This document shows positions 20,665-33,600 of a stretch of 64,000 nt of DNA, piece after piece (the first letter of the stretch is position 1; each line of letters starts with the position of its first letter). Both the position numbers and the translations under genes were made by a program. Source of the stretch: Prinsepia uniflora (lineage: Eukaryota > Streptophyta > Magnoliopsida > Rosales > Rosaceae); assembly GCA_032719365.1 (NCBI GenBank), contig CM064876.1:60197864-60261863 (forward strand). The letters are read 5' to 3'. The notes under the pieces were generated by a model, which worked only from the letters and a program-made list of their open reading frames with translations, did not search any database and was not told the origin of the DNA.

Positions 20665-21625
20665 TCTGGTTCCCGCTCCAAATTTTTTGTAGGGACTTCA
20701 TTGAAATTCATCATACCCAAATTTAGCTCTTTATTTTTTTTTGGAATAAAGTTGTAGGGGCATATGATAGCAAAAACTATCCAGGTCTCAATTGCTGGAT
20801 TTCCACCCTTGTTGGATTTTCACCTTTAGGAGCTTGACCAAGTGCTTGGAAGGGATTGACGAAAAATATGCACTTGTTGGACAACCCTCCTAGGCTGAGC
20901 AACTAGGAACAATGTCGTCGAACATACTTGGAAAAAATATTCAGGACTAGACTTATTCTCAAGCGGTGTCAAGTCTCTATTTGTTATTCTTCTTCCGATA
21001 GCAACAATTGTCAAACATAGTGGAGTGCTCAACCGCTAATTGACCAAGATTTTGGAAGGCCTCCCACCGTCCAAACTTTTCGAGAATAAAAAGTTCGAAC
21101 CCCAGATGATGATCAAAGGATGAAATTTTATCTATCGAACACTGATTGAATTTTTGCCCTTGCAATATCTGAGAGCCTACATGGAAAAACACCTTTCGTT
21201 AAGCTCCAAAAATATGCCATTTGGGAAGGAAATCTGATTGCAAACTTTCCAAGCTGCCTATTCTCTTGGTCCCTCAAACTCCTTATCCTTCCTAGGAAAT
21301 AGATTGTGACTACGCATACCACCACTGTTAGGACCCACCCCGGTTTCACCCCGAAAACGGAGGTAAATCCTGCTCCCGTCTGACTCCCCGACACAAAACT
21401 AAAGTAAACTCACGTTGAACCACCAAAGTACTCAGTCAGACGCAGGAGAAACTATACAAAACATCCTGAAGTTAAAGTTTACAGAGCATAATACTAAATA
21501 CAAAAGAAAGAAAACCGGTAGCTAGATACATGCACACGGAAAATTTAAAACACTTCGGGGTCGCTCTCGTAACTTCTATGCCTCCGACGCTGCCTCGACG
21601 CCGAAACCCCGCTCTAGCTCCACGA

Positions 21626-24600
21626 TGACAGGACCCACCCCGATTATCGCCTCGATAATCGGGAAGCATCCTGGTCCCGTCTGACAATCGTATCCAAAAG
21701 ACCGGAAAACTAAATAATATTACATCACACCCATTGTCAGACCAGGGAGATTAAATAGATACATCCGACTGGACGTCAAGTCCACAGTTTCACAGAGCAT
21801 AATATTACAAAACAGGTTAAAAAACAAATCCTACTCTGTGAACTAACTACTCCGCAACGGAAAACTTTATGCCTCCGCCTCAGCCTCGGCGATTGCCCCC
21901 GCACTTGTACCACGACCTGGAGGGAATTTAAAACAACAAAGTGTGAGTGGACCGAAACATAAGTTTTACAGGAAAAACAGTTTTCTGAAATCGGGTTCGC
22001 CCTCCAGTTTTGTAACACGCATGCATAACCAAAAATTCAAAAATCGCGTATTAGACCTTTGAAAACTCTTTTTCCGAAACACATGAAAAACGTTACAGAG
22101 AATCGTCATAACTCATGTAAAACCATTTAATATTACCAGATTCCAGAAACCGTCATTTTGAAACATCAATTGCACAAATCAAGTAAAAGTGTATCAATAG
22201 TCATAATTGTGCCGTTGGATCCATCCGAGTCTTTAAACTCAATATTAGGCCTTCTCGAGATATCAACGAGTCTTTAAACTCAAAACATGATCAGTAGGCC
22301 TCGGGGGGTATTACAATAATCGAGTCTTTAAACTCACGAGTCTTTAAACTCAATCCGGGTCTTTAAACCCAATTTTCGGGCCCGCCCCCGTCATCAATAT
22401 ACCGGGTCTTTAAACCCAAAACCAGATCCAACAATTAATCGGGTCTTTAAACCCAAAACCGTTTTTAAACACAATAAACCAGGATTCATCATAAACCGTT
22501 TTCCAACATCATTCCGAAATCATATCACGTCATAATAGGACTTATGTCCGAATTCACATGCAATTTCCAGAACATGCAGTTTCCGAAATCACTTCAAAAT
22601 TATAATCAAAACATCATAAATCCGTAACATGCATAATCATATCCAGATACTTCATCAAACATCATTCATGCATAAGCAAAAACTGCAACCTCGAAATGCG
22701 TGAAATACGATGAATATCTCGAAAAGCGTGAAAATACGTAAAATCGGAATATCATATCACCATCATAAAATCATATGTAAAACCATAAGATAAATAAGTA
22801 AAATAGTCATGCATGCCCAGTTTAGAAATCAAAAAGTCCACTCACGGTTTTAGGACGCGTCAATCGCGTCCCACGCACTCTTCCGTAGCTTCGGAAGTGT
22901 CCGGGCCTGTAAAAACGTACAGGAGGGTTACAACATCCTCAAATAGCTCGTATGATTTTTTCCTAATTTTCCCGGATTTTTCGGCGAAATTAAACTTAGC
23001 GACTTAACCTTCCGGACTCCCGAAATTATCCCGAACGACTCCCGAACAACTCGAATCCTAAAGGTAAAACGTTAATTAGACTGAAAGGAACAAATTCCAT
23101 GTTGAGCGTGATCAGAGTTAACATCGCACGCGCCGTCACGGGCCGCCCAAAGTGGTTGCGCTTGAAGGCCACGCGCCAAGCTACAGTGTCTCCGTCCTTA
23201 CCCGAATAGACTGATAAACGGGTCTATTACCCGTGACTCAACCCGACCAGTTCGAGCTCAATTCTCAATCAATTCTTCCCGTTTTCAATCCTATTATCTT
23301 CTATAATCCATTAATTTTAGGTCTGTACTAACGATCAATCTCGACTAACATTAAATCGACCCAACTTAAGCCCAAACAGTCGAACAAGTCGACTTCTGGA
23401 ACTCACCCAAACTAACTCCATTCTCAAATTAATTTCACCAGTAGCTTAAGGGAACTTAGACGAACACAATGGTACAATCAATTGGACTCGCCGTTACCTG
23501 GAAGTCGTCGTCCTCAACACTGGTTTTCCTCTGAAACTGAGACTCAGGTTCCCGGCCAACCAGTCCTCCTACTCCTTCGATTTTTGCACGGTTGTGCTCG
23601 TAGTGACCCCAGAAGTCTAACACGGCCCTTGGTTTCGTTCAACACGCCTCAAGAATTGAATTCGATTTTTCCCTCCAATTGGTTCATCTCTGAACTGGAA
23701 CTTGGGTTCCTGGGCAAAACGGGCTCCAATCTCCACAACTCTAGCACCGTCGTGTTCCTGTCACTCCCAGAAGTCTCTCAATGTGTTTAGATTTGTCTCT
23801 CAACGCGTAGAAGTCGAATTCAGAGTTTTCCCCCCAAAAACCCGAAACTGTTTTCTCACTGTTTCTCTCAACCTCAGCCCTCACACTGATGCCCAAATGA
23901 CCCAACTGAGTCCTCTCCTCACTCTCTTACTCTGTCAATCGATTCAAACGGCCAGCAACCCGTGGGAGACCAACTGAGGTTTTCTGAAAATGTCTCCCAC
24001 ACACATAGAAGCCATAGCCATTTCTTTAACCCAGCCCGTGCATGTGTGGCCTCAGTCCGTTCACCCATGTCCCTCACTGCCTCAATCAACTTAAACAATG
24101 CACCTGATCATTCCACTAGGCCATAAACAATTGCACGCACAAGACTCCACGGCCGTGCACTATGTTTTCCACGGTGGTGAACAGTACCCCGTGTAAAAAG
24201 ACCAAAATGCCCCTCAGGGCAAAATTACCAAAATGCCCTCCAACTTCCGTGACCCGTAACTCGGTCGTCCGACGTCCGTTTCACGCGTGCCGCCTGTCGT
24301 TGTACTCGAGACCTCGAGACAAACCTAACGGTCTTCGAGTTATATGGATATCAATTGTCAAACAAAAAGTCAACGTTTTCCCTCATAACGTCCAAATTGC
24401 GATAATGCCCCTGAACTTCCGAACGTCATAACTTTCACCCTGTTCGTTCGAATCGAACGTACCACCTGTCTATGAACTCGTGACGTCCCGAACTACGTCA
24501 CGGTCATCACTCCACGTCCGTTCGACCCTCCAATCAAAAAGTCAACAATTTGGCCATGCGAATCACAGGGGTAAAAACGTCATTTATTCATTATTTTATC

Positions 24601-24634
24601 ATATTACACTTTTCGAATTTTCCGGGGCGTTACA
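21626..24634 (-). repeat. Solo LTR (subfamily c) nested in the preceding LTR
   Basis: The 3009-bp insert reads TGTAACGCCCCGGAAA...GGGTGGGTCCTGTCA on the minus strand and is flanked by CACGA at 21621-21625 and 24635-24639. Complementary 10-mers GTGAGTGGAC (21943-21952) and GTCCACTCAC (22836-22845) frame a region with seven GAGTCTTTAAACTC / GGGTCTTTAAACCC motifs. No coding content. Confidence 0.9.
22227..22454 (-). repeat. Cluster of GAGTCTTTAAACTC-type 14-mers
   Basis: Seven copies in 228 bp. The outer four bases are complementary in both versions (GAGT/ACTC on the sense strand, or GGGT/ACCC), so the arms change together while TTTAAA stays fixed. Similar clusters are at 24867-25093, 48258-48430 and 51150-51312. 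Confidence 0.8.
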
Positions 24635-26770
24635 CACGACCTGGAGGATTTTATGAGAACACCGCGTTTGGCCCTCCGTTTTGAAATCACATGCATAACC
24701 TAGTTACCAAAAGCAGTTATGGATCACATAGAGATCATCATAAAGACATTTTGCAGAATCAGCAAATAAAACAGTTCTAAAAAGCATGTCATAAGTATCA
24801 TAAAACCTTATCACAAAACATAAATACCAAGTTATCATTCTCTGATCAAACCTGCTGGATCTATCCGAGTCTTTAAACTCCCCAGCCTTTAAACTCAATC
24901 CAGGCCTTAATAATATCCGAGTCTTTAAACTCCCGAGTCTTTAAACTCCCGAGTCTTTAAACTCAACAGGCCTAAGGGGGAAATATCAATATATCCGAGT
25001 CTTTAAACTCCCGAGTCTTTAAACTCAATCCGGGTCTTTAAACCCAATCCGGGCCCGTCCCCCGTCAATCACAATATCCGGGTCTTTAAACCCAATAACC
25101 AGATCCAACAAATCCAATCAAAACCATTTGAAAACCATTTCGAAAGCCATATCCAAACCCGATTCCGAAATCACTGGTCTGATGCCCTTCCGGCATCCAG
25201 AACCGTTATTCCGAACCCAAATCCGGAATTCCACTCTTCAACTTTAAAACCAAATCTCGTTTACCGAAATCCGATTTCAAAACCGAAACCCTTTAATCAC
25301 CAAATCATGTTTCAAAATCCCGTTATGAACATTCAAACCACTTATCCATTGAAATCCCAAAACCACAGTATCATATTCAGAAATCACCTTTTTCTCGTAA
25401 AACTTGCTGAAACCGAACTTCCTCGAAAAACGTGTAATTATGTAAAACCAACAAAACATATTCGATAAACATAGAATCATGCTTAAAACCATAAAACAAG
25501 TAATTAAAAGAAGTTATGCATGCTCAAGTTTAAGGAAAAGGTCCACTCACTCAAACACCTCGACTCGACCTAAAACCTGTCGACTCAAACTCGAACAAAA
25601 CCCGAACCAGTCCCCTGTTCTTCCTCCCGGCCAACTAGGTCTTCCCCCGTCACGGCTTCGACACCCAGAGCTTCCTAAGACCTCACTGATACTCACCCAA
25701 CTCACCAAAATCGTCAACTCACTCCCTAAGTCCACGACTTTCGATTTGAAAATCAACGGCAAAACAGAGCATAAAGGAAAAGTTGAAGAATTACCTGCCT
25801 TCCTGTCGCCGTTGTGAGCTCAGCTGTGAGGACACGACTCCTCCAGTCCACCTCTAGCCTCTAGACACCTCCACCGGCCTCGATTGATCGAACACGGCAG
25901 CACCACCACCCAAAACTCCTCTCTGTTCTCTGTTTTCCCCTTGGTTTCCCGTGGCTCACCTCTCACCCACACACAACCACCGCACTTCCAAACCTCTTCA
26001 CTGTCTCCCTCTTACTCTCTGAGTCACTCCTCACTCACCAGAACACACCAACACCCACGATCACCTCTCAATTTTTCTCTCAATCTCCCCCTCTGTTTTT
26101 TGTTCTTCGAACACACACACACACAGCACACACGGTTACACCCCAAATAATTGGACCGTGCACTCACTAGAACCAACCAGACTCCCTACACGTGTCACCA
26201 TCCTCCCTCTTCCTCTCCCAAGTGGCTCAATCTCAGCCATCCATTTGTCCCTCTCTGTTGCACAAATCCCAAAGTGCAAAAGACCAAAATGCTCCTTCTT
26301 TTAAACCAAAATTACGATTTTACCCTTATCGTTTTTTACCCGTAACTCACACATCGTAAGTCCGATGAATACGTGCCGCCTGTCATCGAACTCAGGACGA
26401 CAAGATCTACCTAACAGTCCTAGGTCAACGTGTCAAAACCCGATCATACGAAAAGTCAACTTTCCCCCTACTTTAACCAAATTACGGTTATGCCCTCAAC
26501 CTTCCGAACATCATAACTTCCTCCTCGGATGTCGGAATCGGGCGTGCCACCTGTCTACGGATTCGTGACATCCTAAACTACGTCCTGGTCATCAGTCAAA
26601 ACCCAATGGACCACCCGAACTAAAAGTCGACTATTTACCCAGACTAGGGGCAAAATCGTCATTCTAGGCTAACGACCTTATCGGGACCAACTAACCCCCG
26701 ATTAAGCTCACTAGTCTCACCTTAATCACTGTCTTAGCCCTAATTTTCTGGGACGGGTCGTTACAACCAC

Positions 26771-28180
26771 GCTTCGGTAATACAAGTTTTATAAATTTCT
26801 CATGAAATGTAGATTGTTGCATCTTAAAATGATCGTCTTGAAAAAATAAACAAGTCGTCATTTAGGTCATTGTCAATAGATATCCCAAACTCCCAAAATG
26901 TGCAAAAACAATATTTAATCAGATTTTGAATAATATATATATAGCTTATATTTACTTTTATAATAAAGTCATATTAGAATGTATATATATATATATATAT
27001 ATTATGAATCCAGCAAGCAGCAACTTCCAACTAGTGGGGCCCACCCATTGAAACGGCAGAGCTCTCCAGCGCTTATTAAGAAATCAACAGACGGGCACCA
27101 TTTAAAGCACACCATGTGGTGACCTTTGATTGCTTTGTAGACAGAAACTGCTGCAAATTGTTGGGAGTGGGGCCCACCCATTGAAAAAGAACTCCTCTGC
27201 AAATGTGCAAGTCAAATTCAGACGAGGGCCTTTGAGAGTTCGACATATGGCAACTCTGGATTGGCAGCAGACGAGACCAGCAGACATGCTGACATCATTG
27301 TGATATCAACAATGTTTTCAAATCCACGAGTGTATAGATAACACGCACTTGGAAAAGTGGTAGACAACAGCTGCTACATCCTGCAACCGACAACTGATTG
27401 TCGACGCGTCACTGTACTCTCCTTTTTCATTGGCGCGTTGCTCAATCTGCACCGTTGTAAACAATTGTCTGCAATCCTCTGCGCCTCCACGCCTCCACGC
27501 CTTCTGTTCCTCCGTGGCGCACACATGCCAGACGTTAGCAAGCGCTCCGCCAATCAGCTTGCAACACACAATCCTCTTGTCCTTTGGTTATAGGACCCTA
27601 TGCACAAAAGAATTCCACTAATTTCTCTACAACCAAACCTTTCCTTCACTCTCATGTGGGATCTGTATTCCATTTTTGTTCCTCAATCTATTCATGGAGT
27701 CTTACCTTCAAAAAAAAACACAACCACCCAAGATTAGGCCACAGCAATTCTACCATGAAACAGTAATAAGGGCACAACAAAATATTTCACCTTACCTCAA
27801 AAACAATTTTTTCCTTCTCTCCTTCTCTAGAGTAGCCACTGTAGCTTTTCTTTTTCACCAAAGCAAAAATGAGGGAAGACAAAGCTTACTACTCACACTT
27901 TAAATAAAAAATTAAACCTCAAGTAATTTATAATATGATTAATTTCAAAATTAAAGAATCTAATTATCATCAATAAGGGGATTGATTTTCTATGAGTTAT
28001 GGACAAAGATAAAAACCAACATATCAAATCCAATACACATTGTACCAACTTGATTTTGAGCTCAACAATTTTCCTTGGCACAAAGGTAGAGCGAGACAAA
28101 AATACCGACAAGCTTGGTAACAGTAATTCCAAAAAAATATACATCCTTTAGGATTCCTTGAATTCTGAAGCGATATGGGG
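26771..28180. other. Low-repeat spacer, no gene recognised
   Basis: The sequence is mixed, with an (AT)n run at about 26984-27002 and a 17-20-bp direct repeat around GTGGGGCCCACCCATTGAAA at about 27035 and 27171. Open frames are short and on both strands; none resembles a known protein. The left 130 bp may continue the unknown minus-strand remnant ending at 21320. Confidence 0.4.
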
Positions 28181-28185
28181 GCATT

Positions 28186-28720
28186 TGTGGAACCCAAAAT
28201 CACCCGAAAATTGTGAAACTGTCATGTGACATATAATTCCCAAAATGTCTGAATTACACATAGTAATGATATTAACGGCTCATAGATATCCACACATTAA
28301 ATAATGTATTTCCAGTTAAATGTATTATTTAATCGGGTAAAAATCTCAATAATATTAATTGTTATTATTCTTAATAATGAACAATTATTATTATTATTAA
28401 ATTGCTATAATTTTCATCATAATGAGCAATTATTAAATAAATTTTTTATTAAAATAAATTATTTATTAATTACAAAATCAACCGACTTATAGATAGCGGA
28501 GCTCATTACCTTCTCAAGGTAAGTCGATTCTTCGCTTTGAAGTATTTTCTATTCATTTCTCAAAGCTAACTTAAGCATTGGTTGAACAATCCCCCGGAAC
28601 TTCAACCTTAATTCTGGTTGTCTTTTGTCTGCTATTTGTAGGGATTGTAAAAACTTTTCGCGGTAAGTACGATTTTTACTTCAATAAAAATGTAGTTCTT
28701 TGCACATTTCTTTGCATATT
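28186..28720 (+). repeat. Possible relic of a Ty3/gypsy LTR
   Basis: The segment begins TGTGGAACCCAAAATCACC and later holds ACTTAAGCATTGG and CCCCCGGAACTTCAACC followed by TTGGTTGTC-like text, an order seen in the R/U5 part of some plant Tat-type LTRs. No paired LTR, TSD or PBS was found. The region between (28300-28480) is a low-complexity TTATTA stretch. Confidence 0.25.
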
Positions 28721-30605
28721 CCATTTGATTTGCAAGCTTATGTATGAGTGGACTATAGCATATGAAACTTGAATTTCCATTGTTCTTTGCACATTTCTGT
28801 ACACATTTCATTTAATTTGCAAATAACTTTGAGAAGATGAAACTCTATAGTAATTGAACTTTAGGAAGTTTTTTGTTTATAAATTTATAGAGCAAATTAG
28901 AGATTGTTTTTAAATATTAAATAAAACAATACAGCGACATTGCGCATACTACTTTGCTACTTATGCTGCGTAGTTTGTTTCCAGAAATACACGGAACATA
29001 ATATCTTCTTCCATTTCAGAGGTCAAGGAGTACTTATCTCTCTGCAGCATGTTCTTAGTCAATGCTCAATAGCTTTTCTTTCACGGCTCGGCCTTTGAGA
29101 GGTGCACAACCTGAACCTATCAACACCGTTGATCACCTTGCTAGGTCTTTCCCACGTGTCATTCTATGATAAGCTAAGAGCTTACGCTTTCCCAATTATT
29201 GTTCATTAACCTAGATTATGACTCCCAGTCCCACCTTCACAAAATCGCAGATCCACACTAGGTAGTAGATAGCGTCATTGACCCTCAGAGCCTCTACGGG
29301 GTTTTTTTTTTTTTTTGGGATAAATCTTGACAGATTTATTATCTAACTCTCGACTATATTCTTTCGTGCTTACAACATTGATTGCCTAATTATTCACATA
29401 ATAATAAGTGATTGATACTACGAAAAATACATCGTACTCATATTTTTAACGTCTTTAAATTCAAATTATAGTCTGCATTTATAAATATTCAAATTATAGT
29501 ATTAGCACACAACTTAGGAAATTTATGGCCGTTAAAAAGCTTCTGTTGAATTGTATTGTTTAATGATGCATTGGCCGGTGTATTTTGAAATTTATAGCCA
29601 GCAGCTAGATTGTCCAACTAGTTGCATATAATTGCGCCTTAAATTTGCTAAGAGTCAAAAGTTATTACAATTAGTCGTGTATGTATACGTATATAGGTAA
29701 TTAATTGTCCATTATTATTAAAATAAAATAGAGTAAGTGATGATATGGTCCTACAAAATAAAAAGATTATCTCTTTGTAGTGTAGTTGTGTGTCTCTAGA
29801 TTAGCTAGATGTTTTCTTAAATTGTTTTTAGGTTGTCGTTATTATGTAATTATTGCTCGAAAATATTCCCGTAGGAATTGAAGCTGCATGCGTACCAATT
29901 TGGAGTAGCATATATGCTTAATTAGCATGCATTATACACATTTTTTATTGTCGTCTTTTCAGCCTTCAATTATTTGATGTGGATTGTATCCGGCCAATGG
30001 TTGAGTCATTTCGCTTCAATAATAATCAGATAAAATTTTACTGTCCCAATGACAGATGCATCGATTTGACATATTGCACATGATTGAACATCGTAAATTA
30101 TCGATCAATATTAGACACTTACATTAAAAATTTACTTATCTCGGGAATCTCGTATATAAATCAAGATCAATACATTACAAATTGTCAAATATACCATATA
30201 GCTACGTCTTTTTCATGTATGTGTCACCACGTTAGTGAAACCCCATAGCAGATGCAATTAATAATACAACCACATGCTCATTTGTAACCAAAACGTTGGC
30301 GTCCTTGCCGGAATGGAAAATGAGGGCAATTTTTGTGTGACATGTAAAATGAGCTTGACTTTTTCTCAATTTTGATAATGTGGGCAATTTTTTTCCGCTC
30401 TTGTCATCATGTGTGCTATCATACAATGATTTTTGATAAGGAAATGATTTAATTTTATATAATACCTTACAAAAATATTTTGGATGAAAATAGTCTTAAT
30501 AAAGATTCTAACTGGGTAATAGAATAATTAAGAATAAAACAATAAAATTATATATTTTTTAATTAAAATTTAGAGAATTAATATTTGAACAGAAGAAGTG
30601 GGAAG
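28721..30605. other. AT-rich intergenic sequence, no gene seen
   Basis: AT-rich, with short scattered frames of up to 65 codons that show no recognisable motifs on either strand, and no transposon ends. It ends at the TSD of LARD1 (CTACT, 30606-30610). Confidence 0.4.
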
Positions 30606-30610
30606 CTACT

Positions 30611-33600
30611 TGTAACGACCCGTCCCAAATTCCTAGATTAGATTAGTGAGGCTAATCCGTGATTAGTTGAGCGAAATCGGACGAACGATGCGAAATGACC
30701 GTTTTGCCCTTGGGCGTGGGCAAAACGTTGACTTATCGTTCGGGCGGTCAAATGGACTTTGACCGATGACCGTGACGTAGTTCGTGACGTCACGAGTTCA
30801 TAGACAAGTGGCACGTTCAATTCCGACGTTCGAGGAGGAAGTTATGACGATCGGAAGTTTAGGGGCATTTTGGTAATTTTGGTTAAAAAGGGGCAAATAT
30901 TGACTTTTTGACCGAGAGGTCCAATGGCCTAGGGCCGAGGACCATTACGTAGATCGGGACGATACGAATCCATAGACAGGCGGCACGTCGAATTTGGACG
31001 TTCGACGACGAAATTACGGTTCACGGAAGTTCAAGTGCACTATTGCACGAATTACGAAACGAGTTCACTTTTGGACTCTAGTGGGCCCAGATATTTGTCC
31101 TGATGCCCAATGGATGAGTGACAAGTGTCACCCATCCAATGGACACCCAAATTGATTCATGCACGGTGCAAACCATTCCATTTTCATTTCAAACCCAAAA
31201 ACCTACCCGATCTCACCCAAACCATTCACCCAAAACCCATCCCACCTTAACCCATGACTAGCCGTGAGGACCAGAGAGATTGAGGGAGCTGAGGTGGCTG
31301 GCCTGGAGGCCTGAACCGCCGCCGACGGCGGCGAGAGGAGAAGAAACCCGCAAGGTACCCGGTTAGCCCATTTTGATCCATTTTTTCATTTTTATTGTTA
31401 TGGTTGGTTTTTAATGGTTTTAATGAGTCCATTAGGTTGCTAGGGACATGTTAGGAAGGTTTTAGGAAGCTTGGGATGGCTGGGTAGCCATGAGAGAGTT
31501 TTGGGAACTTTGAACCATTTGGTTCAAAATCGAACCATAGGATTTAGGTGTTTTTAGGTTGTTTTAAGGATTGTAATGGCTAGAAAACATCAAAATAGGA
31601 AGAAAGGAACCAAAAAGGAAGAACTAGGATGAAAAATGGGGTGTCTAGGGCCGTGAACCTGTCATGCCGGTCCAGTTGGACCGGCCAAACCAGGTGAACC
31701 GGTCCGGAACAGTAAAACCGGTCTGCTGGAGGTTGGTAATGATAAACAGTAATTTTTCTCTTCTTGGAGCGCGTGAGGGCGCGTGGGCCATAATTTGGGA
31801 AAGTGTTCAACACGTGAAAATTAGACATCGTTTCGATAGTTTTCGGGGTGTCGGAAGGTTTAGGGTCGGTTTAAAAATAGTTAAAAGTTCGGGAAAATTA
31901 CGGTGCTTAGGTAGGAGGTTAATTAAGTAGTTAGTAACTTTCTATTAAAATTTGGACAGGTTTGGGAGTCCCGGTGACAGTGATCGGCTCAGGAGAGCTT
32001 ATGGCACGCAAATCGAGGCGGCAACTCGGACGGTCTGTGAGTGGACCTTGTTTTCTAAATTGGTGCATGCATAAATGTTTATTGTATGTTTTATTACATG
32101 TTTTATGATGCCATGGGTGCATTTGTTTGTGGTTACGTATAAGCTCGTATTTCGAGGTTTCGGCCCTATACGGTGTTTATACGGGTCTGTATTTCTTTAT
32201 TGGTCTAAATGAATTGGATTTGGATTTCAAAAGGATAAACTCGGGTATGAGACCCATTTGGTTTTATCTCGGGCATATGACCTCAGATTTCGGGCACGGT
32301 GTGACAGGACCCGCCCCGATCCCTCTGGGACCACCCGGGGACGTGCCCTCCTCCCGTCTGACACCCGACCTCAAAATACCAAAATTACCCTTAGGAATTC
32401 AAATGCATAAATCCAATCCAAATTTAAGTCATACATAACCCAACACACAAACGTCAAACATAATATCCGAATACAAATAGTGTCAGACAAGGGATAGTTC
32501 CCGAATACAGTTTATTAAGCACGACTCTAGACCTTCTACGTGCCAACCTACCCAGCAGTAGGGTTCAGGTGCGCAACGTAAACTTATGCCTCTTCCTCAG
32601 GATCCTCCTCCTCTTCCTCCTCAATAGCACGACCTGGAGGGGTTTTAAAACAATAAGGGTGAGTGGGCCGAAACTCAAGGTTTACAAAATAGTTTACCAT
32701 ATCGAAAACATATAGATTTTCCCCTCCGTTTTCCGAAAAGCATGCATCAGTATCAAAAGCCACAAAATCATATAATCATAAGCAGAATAATATCAACATA
32801 ATATAATCTCAGTCACTGCACTATACATCCTAACCCTGACATCCCAGATGTCCGACGTCCCAGACTCCCAATAAGGTCACAGTTCCGAGGCTACGTGTGC
32901 CACCCGGGGTCTCAATCCCGAGTCCAGATCCCGAACCCAGTCCGGGTATGACATTCTAGATGCCTGACCTCCCAGACGTCCAATAGTAGCAATCCTGCTC
33001 TTAAGTCACTCTACGGTCCGGTCCCTCCGTAGAATGACTCCTCGCAGGTAATGCGCTGTGACCACTCCGGGGTACCTACATCCGGAGGAGACAATATCCT
33101 AGGGTAGATCTATACAGTGCAGTACTAAAGATAAATATCGAAATCCATATACATATACATGACTCAAAACCGTGCATAATCAACCAGACGGGTCTCATGC
33201 CCAAACATCGTAATACGTGCCATAAATCATACTTAGGATAAATAGATACTTTTGCTTGAATCACATATAGATATAATAGAAAGAAAAACATTTATGCATG
33301 CCAAGGTTTAGTGAAATCAAAGGCCCACTCACAGTACAATCCCGCTGCAATCCCGAGCGTAAAACTCGTCCAAGTATTAAAGTATGATTCCTGTCATGTC
33401 CAAAGTATACGTAAAGGTCACTTTAAGTCCCTACTAAATAACTAAGAAACCCTAGACTGAAACCGGCCCGGGAAAGCCGTCCGAACACGCTTCCCAAGGC
33501 TTCAAACCTTAAATTGACCAACCTAACGATCTCCGATCGACACGAAACCACCGCCATTGGATTCGTATTGTCGAAACCTTGAAAATGGTCCTGGTCCCAC

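Larger units (their letters stand above)
17544..21320 (-). pseudogene. Unknown minus-strand gene remnant split by a solo LTR
   Basis: Removing the LTR at 17710-20664 and one TSD copy joins 20671 to 17709 in a single minus-strand frame. It reads through the target site without a stop (EREPEVVVGNSGVLVVDVSV) and ends in TGA at 17546-17544 after TIGIDTLPQENVHRLVGFCL. The frame continues to the right through PYNFIPKKNKELNLGMMNF, then meets stops near 20825 (TAA AGG TGA), beyond which the same frame carries about 65 more codons, and further right there are additional stops. I do not recognise the family. The clean frame across the insertion point suggests it was coding before the LTR arrived. It could be a host gene or an older transposon protein. 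Sequence 17301-17543 next to it shows nothing I can name. Confidence 0.4.
21326..26765 (-). repeat. Solo LTR (subfamily b), interrupted by another solo LTR
   Basis: On the minus strand it reads TGTAACGACCCGTCCC...GGGTGGGTCCTAACA; it is flanked by ACCAC at 21321-21325 and 26766-26770. Without the nested element it is about 2.43 kb. It has a cluster of GAGTCTTTAAACTC / GGGTCTTTAAACCC motifs at 24867-25093. The 3' terminal CA is preserved only as TGTTAGG on the plus strand. Short frames such as 25479-25817 are low-complexity translations of the LTR and not genes. Confidence 0.88.

Noticed and set aside
21075..21110. GTTCGAACCCC, resembling a tRNA T-arm
   Set aside because: No matching acceptor stem, D-arm or anticodon arm was found at the right distance.
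25479..26150. Pro/Ser-rich frames at 25479-25817 and 25884-26150
   Set aside because: They lie inside the solo LTR at 21326-26765; the composition reflects a CT-rich antisense strand of the LTR.
31247..31432. An Arg-rich minus-strand frame present in both LARD1 LTRs (also 40267-40452)
   Set aside because: Its conservation is explained by LTR identity; the Arg run comes from the GCCGCCGACGGCGGC dyad.
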